A stretch of 64,000 bases of DNA from Streptomyces sp. R44 (GCF_041053105.1 NZ_CP163444.1:4960001-5024000), one strand, 5' to 3'; positions 8,623 to 17,516 are shown, counted from the first letter of the stretch. Notes: generated from the letters alone by a model not told the origin. A program made the numbers and translations.

Positions 8623-9783
8623 TCACCGTCCGGAGGGGCGGGTCCGCGCGATCCGTCGCGCGATCCGCTCCGCGTCCCGGGCCAGCTCGCGGAACATGCC
8701 GCTGATCGGGTTCGTGAAGCCCGTGAAGTACAGGCCGGGGGTCTCGCGCGGACTCCGCGGTCCGTGCGTCACCGGCAGCCCTCGGCCGTCGAGGACGTCG
8801 AGGTGGCCGAGGAGCGGTTCCAGGGCGCGACGGTAGCCGGTCGCCGCGATCACCGCGTCCGGGGTGATCCGGCTGCCGTCCGCCAGGACCACCTCGCCGT
8901 CCTCGAAGGCCTCCACCGCGGCGACGATCTCGACCTTCCCGGCCCGCACGGCGTCGATCAGGCCGACGTCCTGCACCGGGATCGCGCCCTCCCGCTGCCG
9001 GGTGGCGAGCCCCTTGTCCGGCCGGGGCAGCCCGTACGCCGTGAGGTCCGGCACGGCGAACCGGGCGGACAGCGCGCCCAGTCGGTCGACCAGTGCCACC
9101 GGCAGCCGCCGCACCAGGATCCCGGACCGCTGGGCCGGCCAGCCGAGGGTCGTGCGGCGCACGATGTGCGGGACCGTCCGCACCGCGAGCCGCACCCGGG
9201 CCGCGCCGCCCCCGGCGAGGTCGGCGGCTATCTCGGCGCCGGTGTTGCCGATGCCCACGACGAGGACGTCCTTCCCGGTGTACGGCTCCGGGTTGCGGTA
9301 GGTCCGGGCGTGGCTCAGCTCGCCCGCGTACGCGTCGCGGCCGGGCCACTCGGGCAGCCGCGGGGTGTGGTTGTACCCGGTGGCCACCACCACGGCGCGC
9401 CCGGTGAGCCGGCGCCCGCCGGTGGCGTGGAGGAGCCAGTCCTCGCCCGCCCGCTCGATCCGGTGGACCTCGACCCCGGTCACGACCTCCAGCTCGTGCT
9501 TCTCCGCGTACGTCTCCAGGTACCGCACGACGTCCGCGCGGGCGACCCAGCGGCCGAAGGAGCGGGGCATCTTCAGGCCGGGGAGGGCGGAGAGCCGCCG
9601 GGTGGTGTGCAGCCGCAGCCGGTCGTAGTGCGCGCGCCAGGAGGCGCCGACGGCGTCGGACTTCTCCAGGACGACGGCCCGCACGCCCCGCGCGCGCAGG
9701 GCGGCGGCGACGGCGAGCCCGCCGGGTCCGCCGCCGATGACGTACACGGGATGGACGGGAGGTGCGGGGGGTGTGGTGGCCAT
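8623..9783 (-). CDS. FAD/NAD(P)-dependent monooxygenase (flavin-containing monooxygenase-like)
   Basis: A 386-residue flavoprotein. The N-terminal FAD-binding Rossmann motif is VYVIGGGPGGLAVAAAL. GASWRAHYDRLRLHT matches the conserved region after the FAD fold in flavin-containing and Baeyer-Villiger-type monooxygenases. An NADPH-binding motif, VLVVGIGNTGAEIAADL, lies mid-protein, and IAATGYRR and GLYFTGF precede the C-terminus. The likely reaction is NADPH- and O2-dependent oxygenation of an unknown substrate. I chose ATG 9783 because it sits just before the FAD motif; no Shine-Dalgarno is seen, and TACGCT about 8 bases upstream would fit a leaderless transcript. An in-frame TTG at 9828 is the alternative. 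Confidence 0.82.
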   Translation of the reverse strand: MATTPPAPPVHPVYVIGGGPGGLAVAAALRARGVRAVVLEKSDAVGASWRAHYDRLRLHTTRRLSALPGLKMPRSFGRWVARADVVRYLETYAEKHELEVVTGVEVHRIERAGEDWLLHATGGRRLTGRAVVVATGYNHTPRLPEWPGRDAYAGELSHARTYRNPEPYTGKDVLVVGIGNTGAEIAADLAGGGAARVRLAVRTVPHIVRRTTLGWPAQRSGILVRRLPVALVDRLGALSARFAVPDLTAYGLPRPDKGLATRQREGAIPVQDVGLIDAVRAGKVEIVAAVEAFEDGEVVLADGSRITPDAVIAATGYRRALEPLLGHLDVLDGRGLPVTHGPRSPRETPGLYFTGFTNPISGMFRELARDAERIARRIARTRPSGR

Positions 9784-9801
9784 GAATGCAGAGCGTAATG
9801 A

Positions 9802-9811
9802 CGTGTACACG
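9802..9811. promoter_or_regulatory. Perfect 10-bp palindrome in the monooxygenase promoter
   Basis: CGTGTACACG, about 19-28 bases upstream of the chosen monooxygenase start and beside its possible -10 element. It may be an operator half or core; no regulator is adjacent. Confidence 0.35.
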
Positions 9812-9922
9812 CCGTGGGTCTCGGTCAAGAGGGGATTTCGGTTGCGAATCGGTCACGTGGAGAGCCCGCCGCCGTCCGCCCGCGTGCCCGCCCCTTGCGC
9901 CCGCCCGCCGCTCTGCGCTGAA

Positions 9923-9937
9923 CTGACGTATCGTCAG
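9923..9937. promoter_or_regulatory. Palindromic operator CTGACG-N3-CGTCAG, site 3
   Basis: CTGACGTATCGTCAG with AA and AT flanks, a perfect inverted repeat ending 29 bases before the start of the DoxX-like gene. It shares arms and flanks with the sites at 1641 and 8475-8513. Confidence 0.65.
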
Positions 9938-9966
9938 ATTCGCCTCGACGAGATCGCGAGGGCCCC

Positions 9967-10416
9967 ATGCAGACCGTCTGGCTCACCGGCGCCGAATGGC
10001 TCGCCGTCCTCCGCATCGGCCTCGGCCTGTGGTGGCTGGAGAGCTGGCGCCACAAGGACAAGAAGGGCTGGTTCGAACGCGGCACCGGCATCGCCTGGGC
10101 CGCGGACGTGGCCGGCAGGCACAGGTGGCCGGCCGTGAAGAACGGCTTCGACACCGTCGTCGCCCCCCGCCCCAAGCTCATGGCGTACGTCGTCGTCTAC
10201 GCCGAACTCGCCCTCGGCCTCGGCCTGATCACCGGCTTCCTCACCCCGATCGCCCTCGTCGGCGGCCTCCTCCTCAACCTCCTCTACCTCGTCCTGATGA
10301 TCCACGACTGGGCCGAGCAGGGGCAGAACGCGATGATGGCGCTCATCTCCCTCGTCGCCCTCCTCGCCCTGTCCTGGCAGACCTGGTCCCTCGACTCCGC
10401 GATCGGACTCTTCTGA
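9967..10416 (+). CDS. DoxX-like integral membrane protein
   Basis: A 149-residue membrane protein with an N-terminal helix (WLAVLRIGLGLWWLESW), a polar segment rich in Trp/Lys/Arg, and three further hydrophobic stretches from residue 75 on. The 'RIGLGLWW' start and four-helix layout match DoxX/DoxD-like proteins, which are linked to quinone or thiol redox chemistry in some bacteria. Its role here is unknown. The stop codon overlaps the next start by one base (TGATG), so it is translationally coupled to the Zn-ribbon/OB-fold gene. An operator lies at 9923-9937. Confidence 0.75.
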   Translation: MQTVWLTGAEWLAVLRIGLGLWWLESWRHKDKKGWFERGTGIAWAADVAGRHRWPAVKNGFDTVVAPRPKLMAYVVVYAELALGLGLITGFLTPIALVGGLLLNLLYLVLMIHDWAEQGQNAMMALISLVALLALSWQTWSLDSAIGLF

Positions 10417-10805
10417 TGACGGCCACACCGGACATCGACGCGTTCACCCGCCCCTACTGGGACGCCGCCGCCGAAGGACACCTGCTGCTTCGCCACTGCG
10501 CCGCCTGCGACCGCGCCCACCACTACCCGCGCGAGTTCTGCCCGTACTGCTGGAGCGAGGACGTCCGCTGGGAGCGGGCGAGCGGCCGCGCGACCCTCTA
10601 CACCTGGTCCGTCGTCCACCGGAACGACCTCCCGCCCTTCGGCGGGCGCGTCCCGTACGTCGCGGCCGTCGTCGACCTCGCCGAGGGGCCGCGGATGATG
10701 ACGGAGGTCGTGGGCGTGGCGGAGGGCGACCTGCGGATCGGGATGGAGCTGACCGTCACCTTCCGCGGGGAAGGTGACGTGACAGTTCCCGTCTTCGGGC
10801 TCTAG
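10416..10805 (+). CDS. Zn-ribbon domain-containing OB-fold protein (DUF35 family)
   Basis: A 129-residue protein. After a short helix with FTRPYWDAAAEGHLLL comes a rubredoxin-like Zn ribbon (CAACDRAHHYPREFCPYC), then an OB-fold (ATLYTWSVVHR, PYVAAVVDLAEG, and the tail VTVPVFGL). In established systems such proteins bind acyl-CoA or partner with SCP2-type thiolases, MaoC-like hydratases or steroid-side-chain enzymes. No thiolase is adjacent here, so its partner may be encoded elsewhere under the same operator. The stop codon shares the tetranucleotide CTAG (10802-10805) with the stop of the convergent kinase gene. Confidence 0.85.
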   Translation: MTATPDIDAFTRPYWDAAAEGHLLLRHCAACDRAHHYPREFCPYCWSEDVRWERASGRATLYTWSVVHRNDLPPFGGRVPYVAAVVDLAEGPRMMTEVVGVAEGDLRIGMELTVTFRGEGDVTVPVFGL

Positions 10806-12775
10806 AGGGGGGAGATGTTCTTCCAGAGCTGACGGAGGTCGCCCGGGTTGCAGTCGGCCGACATCGTGAACGGGGGCCCGGCCACCAGGCACTGGCCGTT
10901 GCCCACGTTCTTGAGCGTCCGCCCGTTGGCCGTCGTGGCCTGGATGCGCCACGACTGCCCGCTGGAGCCGTCGCAGGGGGCGGTGGTGGCGCCGGGGTTC
11001 CCGTTCGGCTGGAGGCAGCGGCCGCTCTGCCGGTTGACCAGCCGGAAGGTGCCGTTCGCGCCGGGCGAGTACGTCCAGCTGTACCAGATGGGCTGGCCGG
11101 AGTTGTCCTTGGAGCCGCAGTCGTAGGCGTTGGCGAAGATGCCGAAGCCCGCGTTGTACTCGCCCAGACACTTGCCCTCGGACGCGTTCTTCAGGGAGTA
11201 CGTCCCCGAGGGCGTCGAGCTCGACGGCGGTGGCGGGGCGGGCGCGTTCGTCGTCGGCTTCGGGGCCGGCCGGGTCGTGGTGCCGCCGGAGGGACCGGAG
11301 CCGGAGCCGCCCGAGGACGTGGAGGAGTTCGATCCGCCGCCCGTCACGGAGCCGCCGCCCGTCGCGGCCGCGCCCCCGCCGGAGCCGCCGGGGAGGGTGT
11401 CGGTGCCGCCCGCGCCGCCGCCGGCGGCGGCGTCCGGGGGCGGGGCCGTCGACCCGGCCGGCGGCTTCCCCGACGGCTTGGCGGACGGCTTCCCCGAGGG
11501 GTGCGCCGACGGCGTGCCCGACCCCGTCGACGGCGGTACGGAAGCGGGCTGCGAGGCCACCGTGGACGGCGACGCCTCCGGGGTCGCGCCGAGGCGGCCG
11601 ACGTACGGGCTGAGGGCGACGGTCAGTGTGGTGCCGGTCGCCACGACGACGGGCACGGCGAACACGACGAACTTGTTGCGCCGCCACCGGGGCGTGGTCC
11701 CGGCGGCCTGACCGGTGACGGCCAGCGGGTCGGGCGCGGCGGTGGCCGGCTCCTTGGGGACCTGCGGGGTCAGCGAGGCCGTCGCCACGTCCCGGGTCGG
11801 GTCGGTCCGCTCCAGCTCCTCCAGCTGCTCGGCGGTCGGCGCCCCCGCGGCGAAGACGGCCCGCTCGGCGATCCGCTCGGCGACGGCCGCCGGCCAGACG
11901 GCGCCCGCCGCGTGCTCGTCGGCGAGCGCGACGAGCTCCTCGGCCGTCGGCCGGTCCGCCGGGTCCTTGGCGAGACACTTCCGGACGAGCTCCGCGAGCT
12001 CGGGGTCGCCCTCGGTGAGGCGCCCGAAGTCGGGCTCGCCGTGGACGACCCGGTAGAGCAGGTCGGGACCGGAACCGTCCCCGAACGGAGGCCGCCCGTT
12101 CGCCGCGTACAGCAGGAGGCTGCCGAGGCCGAACACATCGGCGGCGCCGGTCAGATCGCGGTCGGCGACGGCCTGCTCGGGCGCCATGTAGGCGGGGGTG
12201 CCGATGACCATGCCGGTCTTCGTCAGCCGGCTCTGATCGGCCGCGCGGGCCACGCCGAAGTCGATGAGAGAGAGGCCGCCGCCGGTCAGCATCACGTTCG
12301 ACGGCTTGAGGTCGCGGTGCACCATGTCGGCGCCGTGCACCACCCGCAGCCCCGCCGCGGCCTCCCGGAGGAGCCGCCACAGGGCGCCGCCGGAGAGCGG
12401 GCCGCCGTTGAGGCGGATGGCCTCGTTGAGGGTGATCCCGGGGATGAACTCGGTCGCGAACCACGGCGGCTTCGCCGTGCGGTCGCTCGCGAGGAGCTTG
12501 GTGTTGGCGCCGGCGGGCAGCCGGGCCAGGTTGTCGAGCTCGTGTCCGAAGTGGCTGAGGAAGTCGGCGTCCTCGGCGAGCACGGGAAGGACCCGCTTCA
12601 CCGCCGCGAACTTCCCGGGCACGGCGCCGAGATAGACCCGGCCCATGCCGCCGGACCCGAGCACGCCGAGGAGTCTGAAAGCCCCGATCTGCCGTGGGTC
12701 GCCCGCTTCGAGCGGCATCGCACCACTGCCGCTCAAACTGTCCGAAGTGGAGTGGTCCTCCGGTTCCCCCTGCAT
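10802..12775 (-). CDS. Membrane Ser/Thr protein kinase with extracellular ricin-type lectin domain
   Basis: A 657-residue Hanks-type kinase. Visible motifs: glycine loop GSGGMGRVYLG (40-50), Lys60 in FAAVK, HRDLKPSN (153-160), DFG (172-174) and APE (198-200). A Pro-rich juxtamembrane segment precedes one transmembrane helix (about 368-388). A long extracellular Pro/Ser/Gly linker follows, then a C-terminal beta-trefoil lectin domain (from about 520) with repeated GxCLxxxxxxxxxxxxxxxC...Q.W units, such as SGRCLQPNG and SGQSWRI. An external carbohydrate sensor joined to an internal kinase is the simplest reading. The start is uncertain: I used ATG 12775; GTG 12784 is possible. Confidence 0.88.
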   Translation of the reverse strand: MQGEPEDHSTSDSLSGSGAMPLEAGDPRQIGAFRLLGVLGSGGMGRVYLGAVPGKFAAVKRVLPVLAEDADFLSHFGHELDNLARLPAGANTKLLASDRTAKPPWFATEFIPGITLNEAIRLNGGPLSGGALWRLLREAAAGLRVVHGADMVHRDLKPSNVMLTGGGLSLIDFGVARAADQSRLTKTGMVIGTPAYMAPEQAVADRDLTGAADVFGLGSLLLYAANGRPPFGDGSGPDLLYRVVHGEPDFGRLTEGDPELAELVRKCLAKDPADRPTAEELVALADEHAAGAVWPAAVAERIAERAVFAAGAPTAEQLEELERTDPTRDVATASLTPQVPKEPATAAPDPLAVTGQAAGTTPRWRRNKFVVFAVPVVVATGTTLTVALSPYVGRLGATPEASPSTVASQPASVPPSTGSGTPSAHPSGKPSAKPSGKPPAGSTAPPPDAAAGGGAGGTDTLPGGSGGGAAATGGGSVTGGGSNSSTSSGGSGSGPSGGTTTRPAPKPTTNAPAPPPPSSSTPSGTYSLKNASEGKCLGEYNAGFGIFANAYDCGSKDNSGQPIWYSWTYSPGANGTFRLVNRQSGRCLQPNGNPGATTAPCDGSSGQSWRIQATTANGRTLKNVGNGQCLVAGPPFTMSADCNPGDLRQLWKNISPL

Positions 12776-12891
12776 GCGGCACACAGTAGCCGAGCCCCCC
12801 TCATATCTGAACGTTGCTCAGGTTGCGGGGGCCCGGCGGTAACTCGACTGTGACGTAGCTCTGTTGGGGGTGGTCTGCGGAGCGCGTGCGC

Positions 12892-15168
12892 CTAGAAGAC
12901 GGCGACGGTCGTCTTGTCGACGGGGACGTAGGCCTTCTTGCGGAGCTTGAAGGGGGCGTTCGCGTCACCGGTGCCCTCGTACAGGTAGCCGCCCGTACCC
13001 GAATAGGTGCTCGCGTCGGGGAAGGAGACGAACAGGTCGGGACGGCCGTCGCGGGTGGCGTCGCCGAAGCTGAAGAGCCGGGTGTAGCCGTTCCAGCCGC
13101 CGCCGACCCTCACGCGCGGACCGTAGGTGCCGTTGCCCTTGCCCGGGTACATCCACAGGACACCGGCGGCGTCACGGGCGAGGAGGTCCGCCGCCGGGGC
13201 GCCGCCGAGGTTGCCCGGCGCGATGATCTGGTTGTAGATGCCCCAGCCGGCGCCGATCTGCTTGCGGGCGCCGAGCGGGGCGTTGACGTTGCCGGTCCCG
13301 GGGTACAGCCAGAAGCCGCCGGACTTGTCGACGGCCAGGACGTCGGGCTTGCCGTCCCCGGTCATGTCCGCGGTGCCGTTGATCTTGTCGTACACCTGCC
13401 AGCCGGAGCCGATCTTGATCCGGGGGCTCAGGTTGGGCCAGGCACGGGAGTAGAGCCACAGGCCACCGCTCTTGTCCCGCGCGACGATCTCGGGGTCGGC
13501 GGTGCCGCCGAGATCGCCGGGGACCGTGAACCTGTCGTAGACGTTCCAGCCCGTCCCCCAGACGGGGCGGACGTCATCCCAGCTGACGAAATCGATGGAG
13601 GGGGAGTAGTCACCGTCGTACGACCCCATGCCGCCCGTGGGGCCCACCACGATCGGGTCCGGAGAGCCGTTGTCGCTGAAGTCGTGCGGGTGGGGCTTGT
13701 GGGTGACGGTGAACGTGCCGCGCTGCGACCACCCGGGCCCCACGTGGTCGAGCGGACTGACGGTGGCACACCACGTCCAGGTGCCGTTCGCCGCCTGGCC
13801 GTACGAGTTGAACTCCCCGTTGCGGTCGTGACGGCTGCCCTCCCAGGTGAGGCTGATGCTTCCGGGGCCGGACGGAGCGTCCTTGGCGGAGGCCTGCGCC
13901 CACCAGTCGTAGTTCCCCCAGGCGAACTCGCAATCCTGGTCGCCGTACGAGAGGGCGATGTCGGCGTAGACCCGGCCCCGGCTCACGTCGAACGTGAACG
14001 GGAACACGCCCCGGTTCTTGTCGAGGTCGATCACCTGCGGTATGCGCGGCGTCACCACGAGCTGCGTCGGCTCGCCGGTCGCGGCGACGAGCTGCCGGGT
14101 GATGGCGCCCTCGACGCCGGGGGCGACCCGGTACAGCCCCTCCTCGCCCGCGCCCTCCGTCAGGGAGCCGCCGCGCACCAGGAGGGCGCCGTCGGGGGCG
14201 GTGGCCAGACTGGTCGCGTGGGCGAGGAGCTGCTTCGCGGGCTCATCGTTCAGGGACTTGGCGTCGAAGGCCGTCTCGCCGTTCCGCATGGTCTCGTGGA
14301 CCAGCCAGGAGCCCGTCAGGCCGAGCTCGACGTGCTTGTGGGCGCCGACGGGGAAACTGCGGGTCGCGCCGGTCTTCCGGTCGGTGACGACCACCACTCC
14401 GATGTCCTGGTTCGACGCGTCCTTCGTGTACTCGGTCCACGCGACGTGCGTGGCGGAGAGGGCGGCGAAGGGCGAGTCGGCGGCCGGATTCCGGTTCTCG
14501 TACGTCTTGGCGACCACTTCCGGGGCGGCCAGGTCGACCACGGCGAAGAGGGTCTTGCCGGCGGCCTGGAAGCCCACCATCGCGGTGCCGGAGATGGCCG
14601 CCCTGACCGTGAACGAACCGGCCCCGGCGGGCAGTCCGTAGACGGTGCGGTTGGTGATCATGCCGCTGACCGAGGCGCTGACCAGGTGGAGTTCGGTGGC
14701 GCCGGCGGGGGTCTTCACGCTGGTGAGGACGGTCGATCCGACCGCGCCGAAGGCGGTGTGGGTGCCGTCGGTCAGGGTCTTGAGGTCGATGTCGACCGGG
14801 GCCGCGCCGCCGGTCATGTCCTGGACGCGCAGGACGCGGTCGCCGACGGTGCTGACGAGGACGTCGGAGGCCGCGCCGAGGACGGCGGCCTGGGAGGCGA
14901 CGACCGTCGAGGCGCCGCCTTCGTTCCGGGTCCAGCGGTACTCGCCGGAGGTGTTCCTGCTGAGGAAGCCCGTGGCGCCCGCGCTGACGATCTCGGAGGC
15001 GAGCGGGAACGGGGTCACCTCCCCGGCGGCGGCGGGCGCGGAGACGGCGGTGGTGGCGGCGAGCGCGGCGGGCGCCGTGGCCAGGGTGCCGGCGGTGACG
15101 GCGAGGGCGGCGGTGATCGCCGCGGTCAGGCGCCGGGACCGGGACGTCACACGAGAGGCGTGGGACAA
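12892..15168 (-). CDS. Secreted FG-GAP/VCBS-like repeat protein, paralog 1
   Basis: A 758-residue exported protein. It starts at TTG 15168 with GGAAGGA seven bases upstream. Signal peptide: basic n-region, LTAAITAALAVTAGTLA core, AALAAT cleavage region. Residues about 45-400 look like a propeller-type domain with an LRVQDMTGGAAPVDIDL unit. A central Ig/FlgD-like section has a GTWTWCATVSPLDHVG stretch. The C-terminal third holds about six repeats of roughly 50 residues with 'DxxGxPDxLAxDxSGxxWLYPG' and 'GxGWxxYxxxxxxGD', the FG-GAP/VCBS pattern with Ca-binding-like Asp loops. It ends in an aromatic tail (TTVAVF). Four close paralogs lie at 15235, 22442, 24702 and 27058. Function unknown. Confidence 0.8.
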   Translation of the reverse strand: MSHASRVTSRSRRLTAAITAALAVTAGTLATAPAALAATTAVSAPAAAGEVTPFPLASEIVSAGATGFLSRNTSGEYRWTRNEGGASTVVASQAAVLGAASDVLVSTVGDRVLRVQDMTGGAAPVDIDLKTLTDGTHTAFGAVGSTVLTSVKTPAGATELHLVSASVSGMITNRTVYGLPAGAGSFTVRAAISGTAMVGFQAAGKTLFAVVDLAAPEVVAKTYENRNPAADSPFAALSATHVAWTEYTKDASNQDIGVVVVTDRKTGATRSFPVGAHKHVELGLTGSWLVHETMRNGETAFDAKSLNDEPAKQLLAHATSLATAPDGALLVRGGSLTEGAGEEGLYRVAPGVEGAITRQLVAATGEPTQLVVTPRIPQVIDLDKNRGVFPFTFDVSRGRVYADIALSYGDQDCEFAWGNYDWWAQASAKDAPSGPGSISLTWEGSRHDRNGEFNSYGQAANGTWTWCATVSPLDHVGPGWSQRGTFTVTHKPHPHDFSDNGSPDPIVVGPTGGMGSYDGDYSPSIDFVSWDDVRPVWGTGWNVYDRFTVPGDLGGTADPEIVARDKSGGLWLYSRAWPNLSPRIKIGSGWQVYDKINGTADMTGDGKPDVLAVDKSGGFWLYPGTGNVNAPLGARKQIGAGWGIYNQIIAPGNLGGAPAADLLARDAAGVLWMYPGKGNGTYGPRVRVGGGWNGYTRLFSFGDATRDGRPDLFVSFPDASTYSGTGGYLYEGTGDANAPFKLRKKAYVPVDKTTVAVF

Positions 15169-15188
15169 GGTCGGTTCCTTCCGAGGAG

Positions 15189-15211
15189 CCCGGCGGCGCG
15201 AGGCCGCCGGG
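15189..15211 (-). terminator. GC-rich hairpin between two FG-GAP genes
   Basis: CCCGGCGGC (15189-15197) pairs with GCCGCCGGG (15203-15211) in the 66-base gap between paralogs 2 and 1. It could partially terminate or stabilise the upstream transcript; there is no T-run. Confidence 0.35.
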
Positions 15212-15234
15212 CCGGTGTGGAGCGGAGAAGAGAG

Positions 15235-17394
15235 TCAGGAGTAGTCGTTGAACGCGCCGGTCTCCCCCGCGTACAGCGCGGCGCGGTCGCGGTACGAGAA
15301 CGGCCGGTTCCACGTGCCGATGGAGCGGTAGAGGTACGCGCCGGTCGGGCCGATCGCGAGGAGGTCGGGGCGGCCGTAGCGGTCCGCGTTCCCGACGGGG
15401 ACGAGGTGCTGGTAGGCGTTCCAGCCGCCGCCGACCTTGACGCGCGGGGCGAAGGTGCCGTCGCCCTTGCCGAGGTACATCCACAGCACCCCGGCCCTGT
15501 CGCGGGCGAAGACGTCCCCGGCCGGCGCGCCGACGCTGTTCCCCGTGGCGACGACCAGGTCGTAGACGCCCCAGCTCGTGCCGATCTTCTTGCGGGCCCC
15601 GAGGGGGGTGTTGGCGTTTCCGGTGCCAGGGTAGAGCCAGAGGCCGCCGGACCTGTCGGTGGCGAGCACGTCGGCCCTGCCGTCTCCGGACACGTCGCTG
15701 CCTGCGGCGATCTTGTCGTAGATCTGCCAGTTGGTTCCGATCTTCACGCGGGGCGTGAACCCGCCGTCGCCCTTGCCCTGGTAGAGCCAGAGGCCGCCGT
15801 TCCGGTCCCGGGCGAGGAGGTCGTCCGTGTCGGAGCCGCCGAGGTTCCCGGCCGCCTCGATCCGGTCGTACGCCTGCCAGCCCCCGCCCAGCGAGGAACG
15901 GCCGGCCGAACGGAGCACGTTGTCGGGGTAGGTGGTGTCGTCGCGCCACAGCCGGCCGGCCGCGTCCCTCGCGAGGACGTCGGGCGTGCCGTTGCCCGTG
16001 TAGTCGTGCGCGGCGGTCACGCGGGCCACCGTGATCGCCCCCGAGGAGCGGACGGCCTCGCCGATGCCGTTGAGCGGAGTGGCCGTGAGCTCCCACGTGT
16101 AGGCGCCGCTGGGGATGGGCCTCTCCTCGTACAGGCCGCCCATGAAGTGGTTGATCGTGGTGGGAGGGTTGCTCCATGAGCCGTTGAACGTGTCGGTCAC
16201 GGTCTTGCCGGTGGTGGTGTGGCGCAGGGTGAGTTCGCAGCGCACATTGGTCCGGGAGACGCCCCAGGAGAACAGAATGCCCTTGTTCCACGTGCTGAGC
16301 GTGACGGCCTCGGGCACGGTCGCCACCGGCACCCCGAGCTCGACGGACTCGCCGCTGCCCGCCAGGAACTCGGCGGTCGGGGTGCCGTCGGCGGCCGGCG
16401 AGATCCGGTAGAGGCCCTCGCCGTGCTCCTTCGTACCGCCGCGTGCAAGGAGGGAGCCGTCAGGGGCCACGGCCGAGGACGAGCGGTGGTCGAGCAGCCG
16501 TACGGTCCGGCCGTCCGCGTGGTGTGCGACCAGCGGGACCAGGTCCGGGTGCTCGGCCCTGGTCAGTCCCTGCCGGTCGGCGGTGAGGAACCAGTCCCCG
16601 AGTGCCTCCACCGACGCCTGGCGGCCCGTGCCCAGAGGCGTGACCGTGCGCGCGCCGGTGGCCCGGTCGAGAACGGTCAGATTGAGGGCGTAGTCCGGGG
16701 AGTCGTTCCACATGTGGTCGACCCACGCGAGGCGGGACTTCGTGGCGGTGAAGTCCGGAGACGGCACATCGGAGAACGCCTGGGTGACGGTGCCCGTGGC
16801 GATGTCCACGAAGGACAAGGGCCGTCCCGTGTCCCCCGGGTGGCTCACCGCGAATTCTCCGGACTGCGTGGGCACGACCTTGCGCGTATGCCAAGGCGCG
16901 ACCACGTCGGGGACGGGCCGGTCCGTGATCCGGTCGCCCTCCTTGCTCACCAGGTGCAGCTGGTCGCCGGCCCACACGGCGAGCGTCGTGCCGCTGACCG
17001 CGGCGGCCTCGAACGTGAAGCCCCGGCCGCTCAGGTCGATCGTCACGGGCTCGGCGCCGGTGGCCATGTCGTAGAGCCGGAAGACGTTCGGCGCGGTCGT
17101 CACGCCGACGACGTCCGACCGGATCTCGCCGATCGGGGTCCCCGGGAGCTCGGTCGTCGAGCCGTCGGAGAAGCGGGTCCAGAGGAGCTTCTCGCCCTTG
17201 CTGAGGAAGCCGGTCGCTCCGGCGCCGACGATCTCGCTCCTGGCGGGGAAGGACAGCGCGGCCTGCTGCCCGGTGGCCGGGGCCGCGGGGCCGGCCGTGG
17301 TGGCGGCGGTCGCGGGGGCGGCGGCGAGCGCGCCGCCGGTCAGCGCGAGCACAGTGGCCACGCTGACCGCCAATGTGCGGGATGCGCGAAGCAT
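15235..17394 (-). CDS. Secreted FG-GAP/VCBS-like repeat protein, paralog 2
   Basis: A 719-residue relative of the proteins at 12892, 22442, 24702 and 27058. It starts at ATG 17394 with GGGGGG upstream. The signal peptide has the core TLAVSVATVLALTGGAL and cleavage near ATAATT. The N-terminal domain contains FRLYDMATGAEPVTIDL; the middle has an Ig-like segment (GAYTWELTATPLNGIGE) typical of FlgD-type modules; the C-terminal part has about six GDxxGDGRADVLATDRSGGLWLY-type repeats. The tail is LYAGETGAFNDYS. It is the only one of the five with a plain ATG start. Likely secreted; substrate or partner unknown. Confidence 0.8.
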   Translation of the reverse strand: MLRASRTLAVSVATVLALTGGALAAAPATAATTAGPAAPATGQQAALSFPARSEIVGAGATGFLSKGEKLLWTRFSDGSTTELPGTPIGEIRSDVVGVTTAPNVFRLYDMATGAEPVTIDLSGRGFTFEAAAVSGTTLAVWAGDQLHLVSKEGDRITDRPVPDVVAPWHTRKVVPTQSGEFAVSHPGDTGRPLSFVDIATGTVTQAFSDVPSPDFTATKSRLAWVDHMWNDSPDYALNLTVLDRATGARTVTPLGTGRQASVEALGDWFLTADRQGLTRAEHPDLVPLVAHHADGRTVRLLDHRSSSAVAPDGSLLARGGTKEHGEGLYRISPAADGTPTAEFLAGSGESVELGVPVATVPEAVTLSTWNKGILFSWGVSRTNVRCELTLRHTTTGKTVTDTFNGSWSNPPTTINHFMGGLYEERPIPSGAYTWELTATPLNGIGEAVRSSGAITVARVTAAHDYTGNGTPDVLARDAAGRLWRDDTTYPDNVLRSAGRSSLGGGWQAYDRIEAAGNLGGSDTDDLLARDRNGGLWLYQGKGDGGFTPRVKIGTNWQIYDKIAAGSDVSGDGRADVLATDRSGGLWLYPGTGNANTPLGARKKIGTSWGVYDLVVATGNSVGAPAGDVFARDRAGVLWMYLGKGDGTFAPRVKVGGGWNAYQHLVPVGNADRYGRPDLLAIGPTGAYLYRSIGTWNRPFSYRDRAALYAGETGAFNDYS

Positions 17395-17516
17395 GGTGAT
17401 ATCCCCCCGGTCAAGGCATTGGGGACGCTTCGTGCGCCCTCACCTCATGAGACCCACGAGTCGCCGGAGGGGTTGTACGGCAATCAACTTGAGTTCGAAG
17501 GTGGGGTGAACGGGCC

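Noticed and set aside
12886..16179. Long plus-strand open frame opposite the FG-GAP genes
   Set aside because: It shows periodic GDD/VAGG-type peptides that only mirror the repeats on the other strand; there is no start context or family match.
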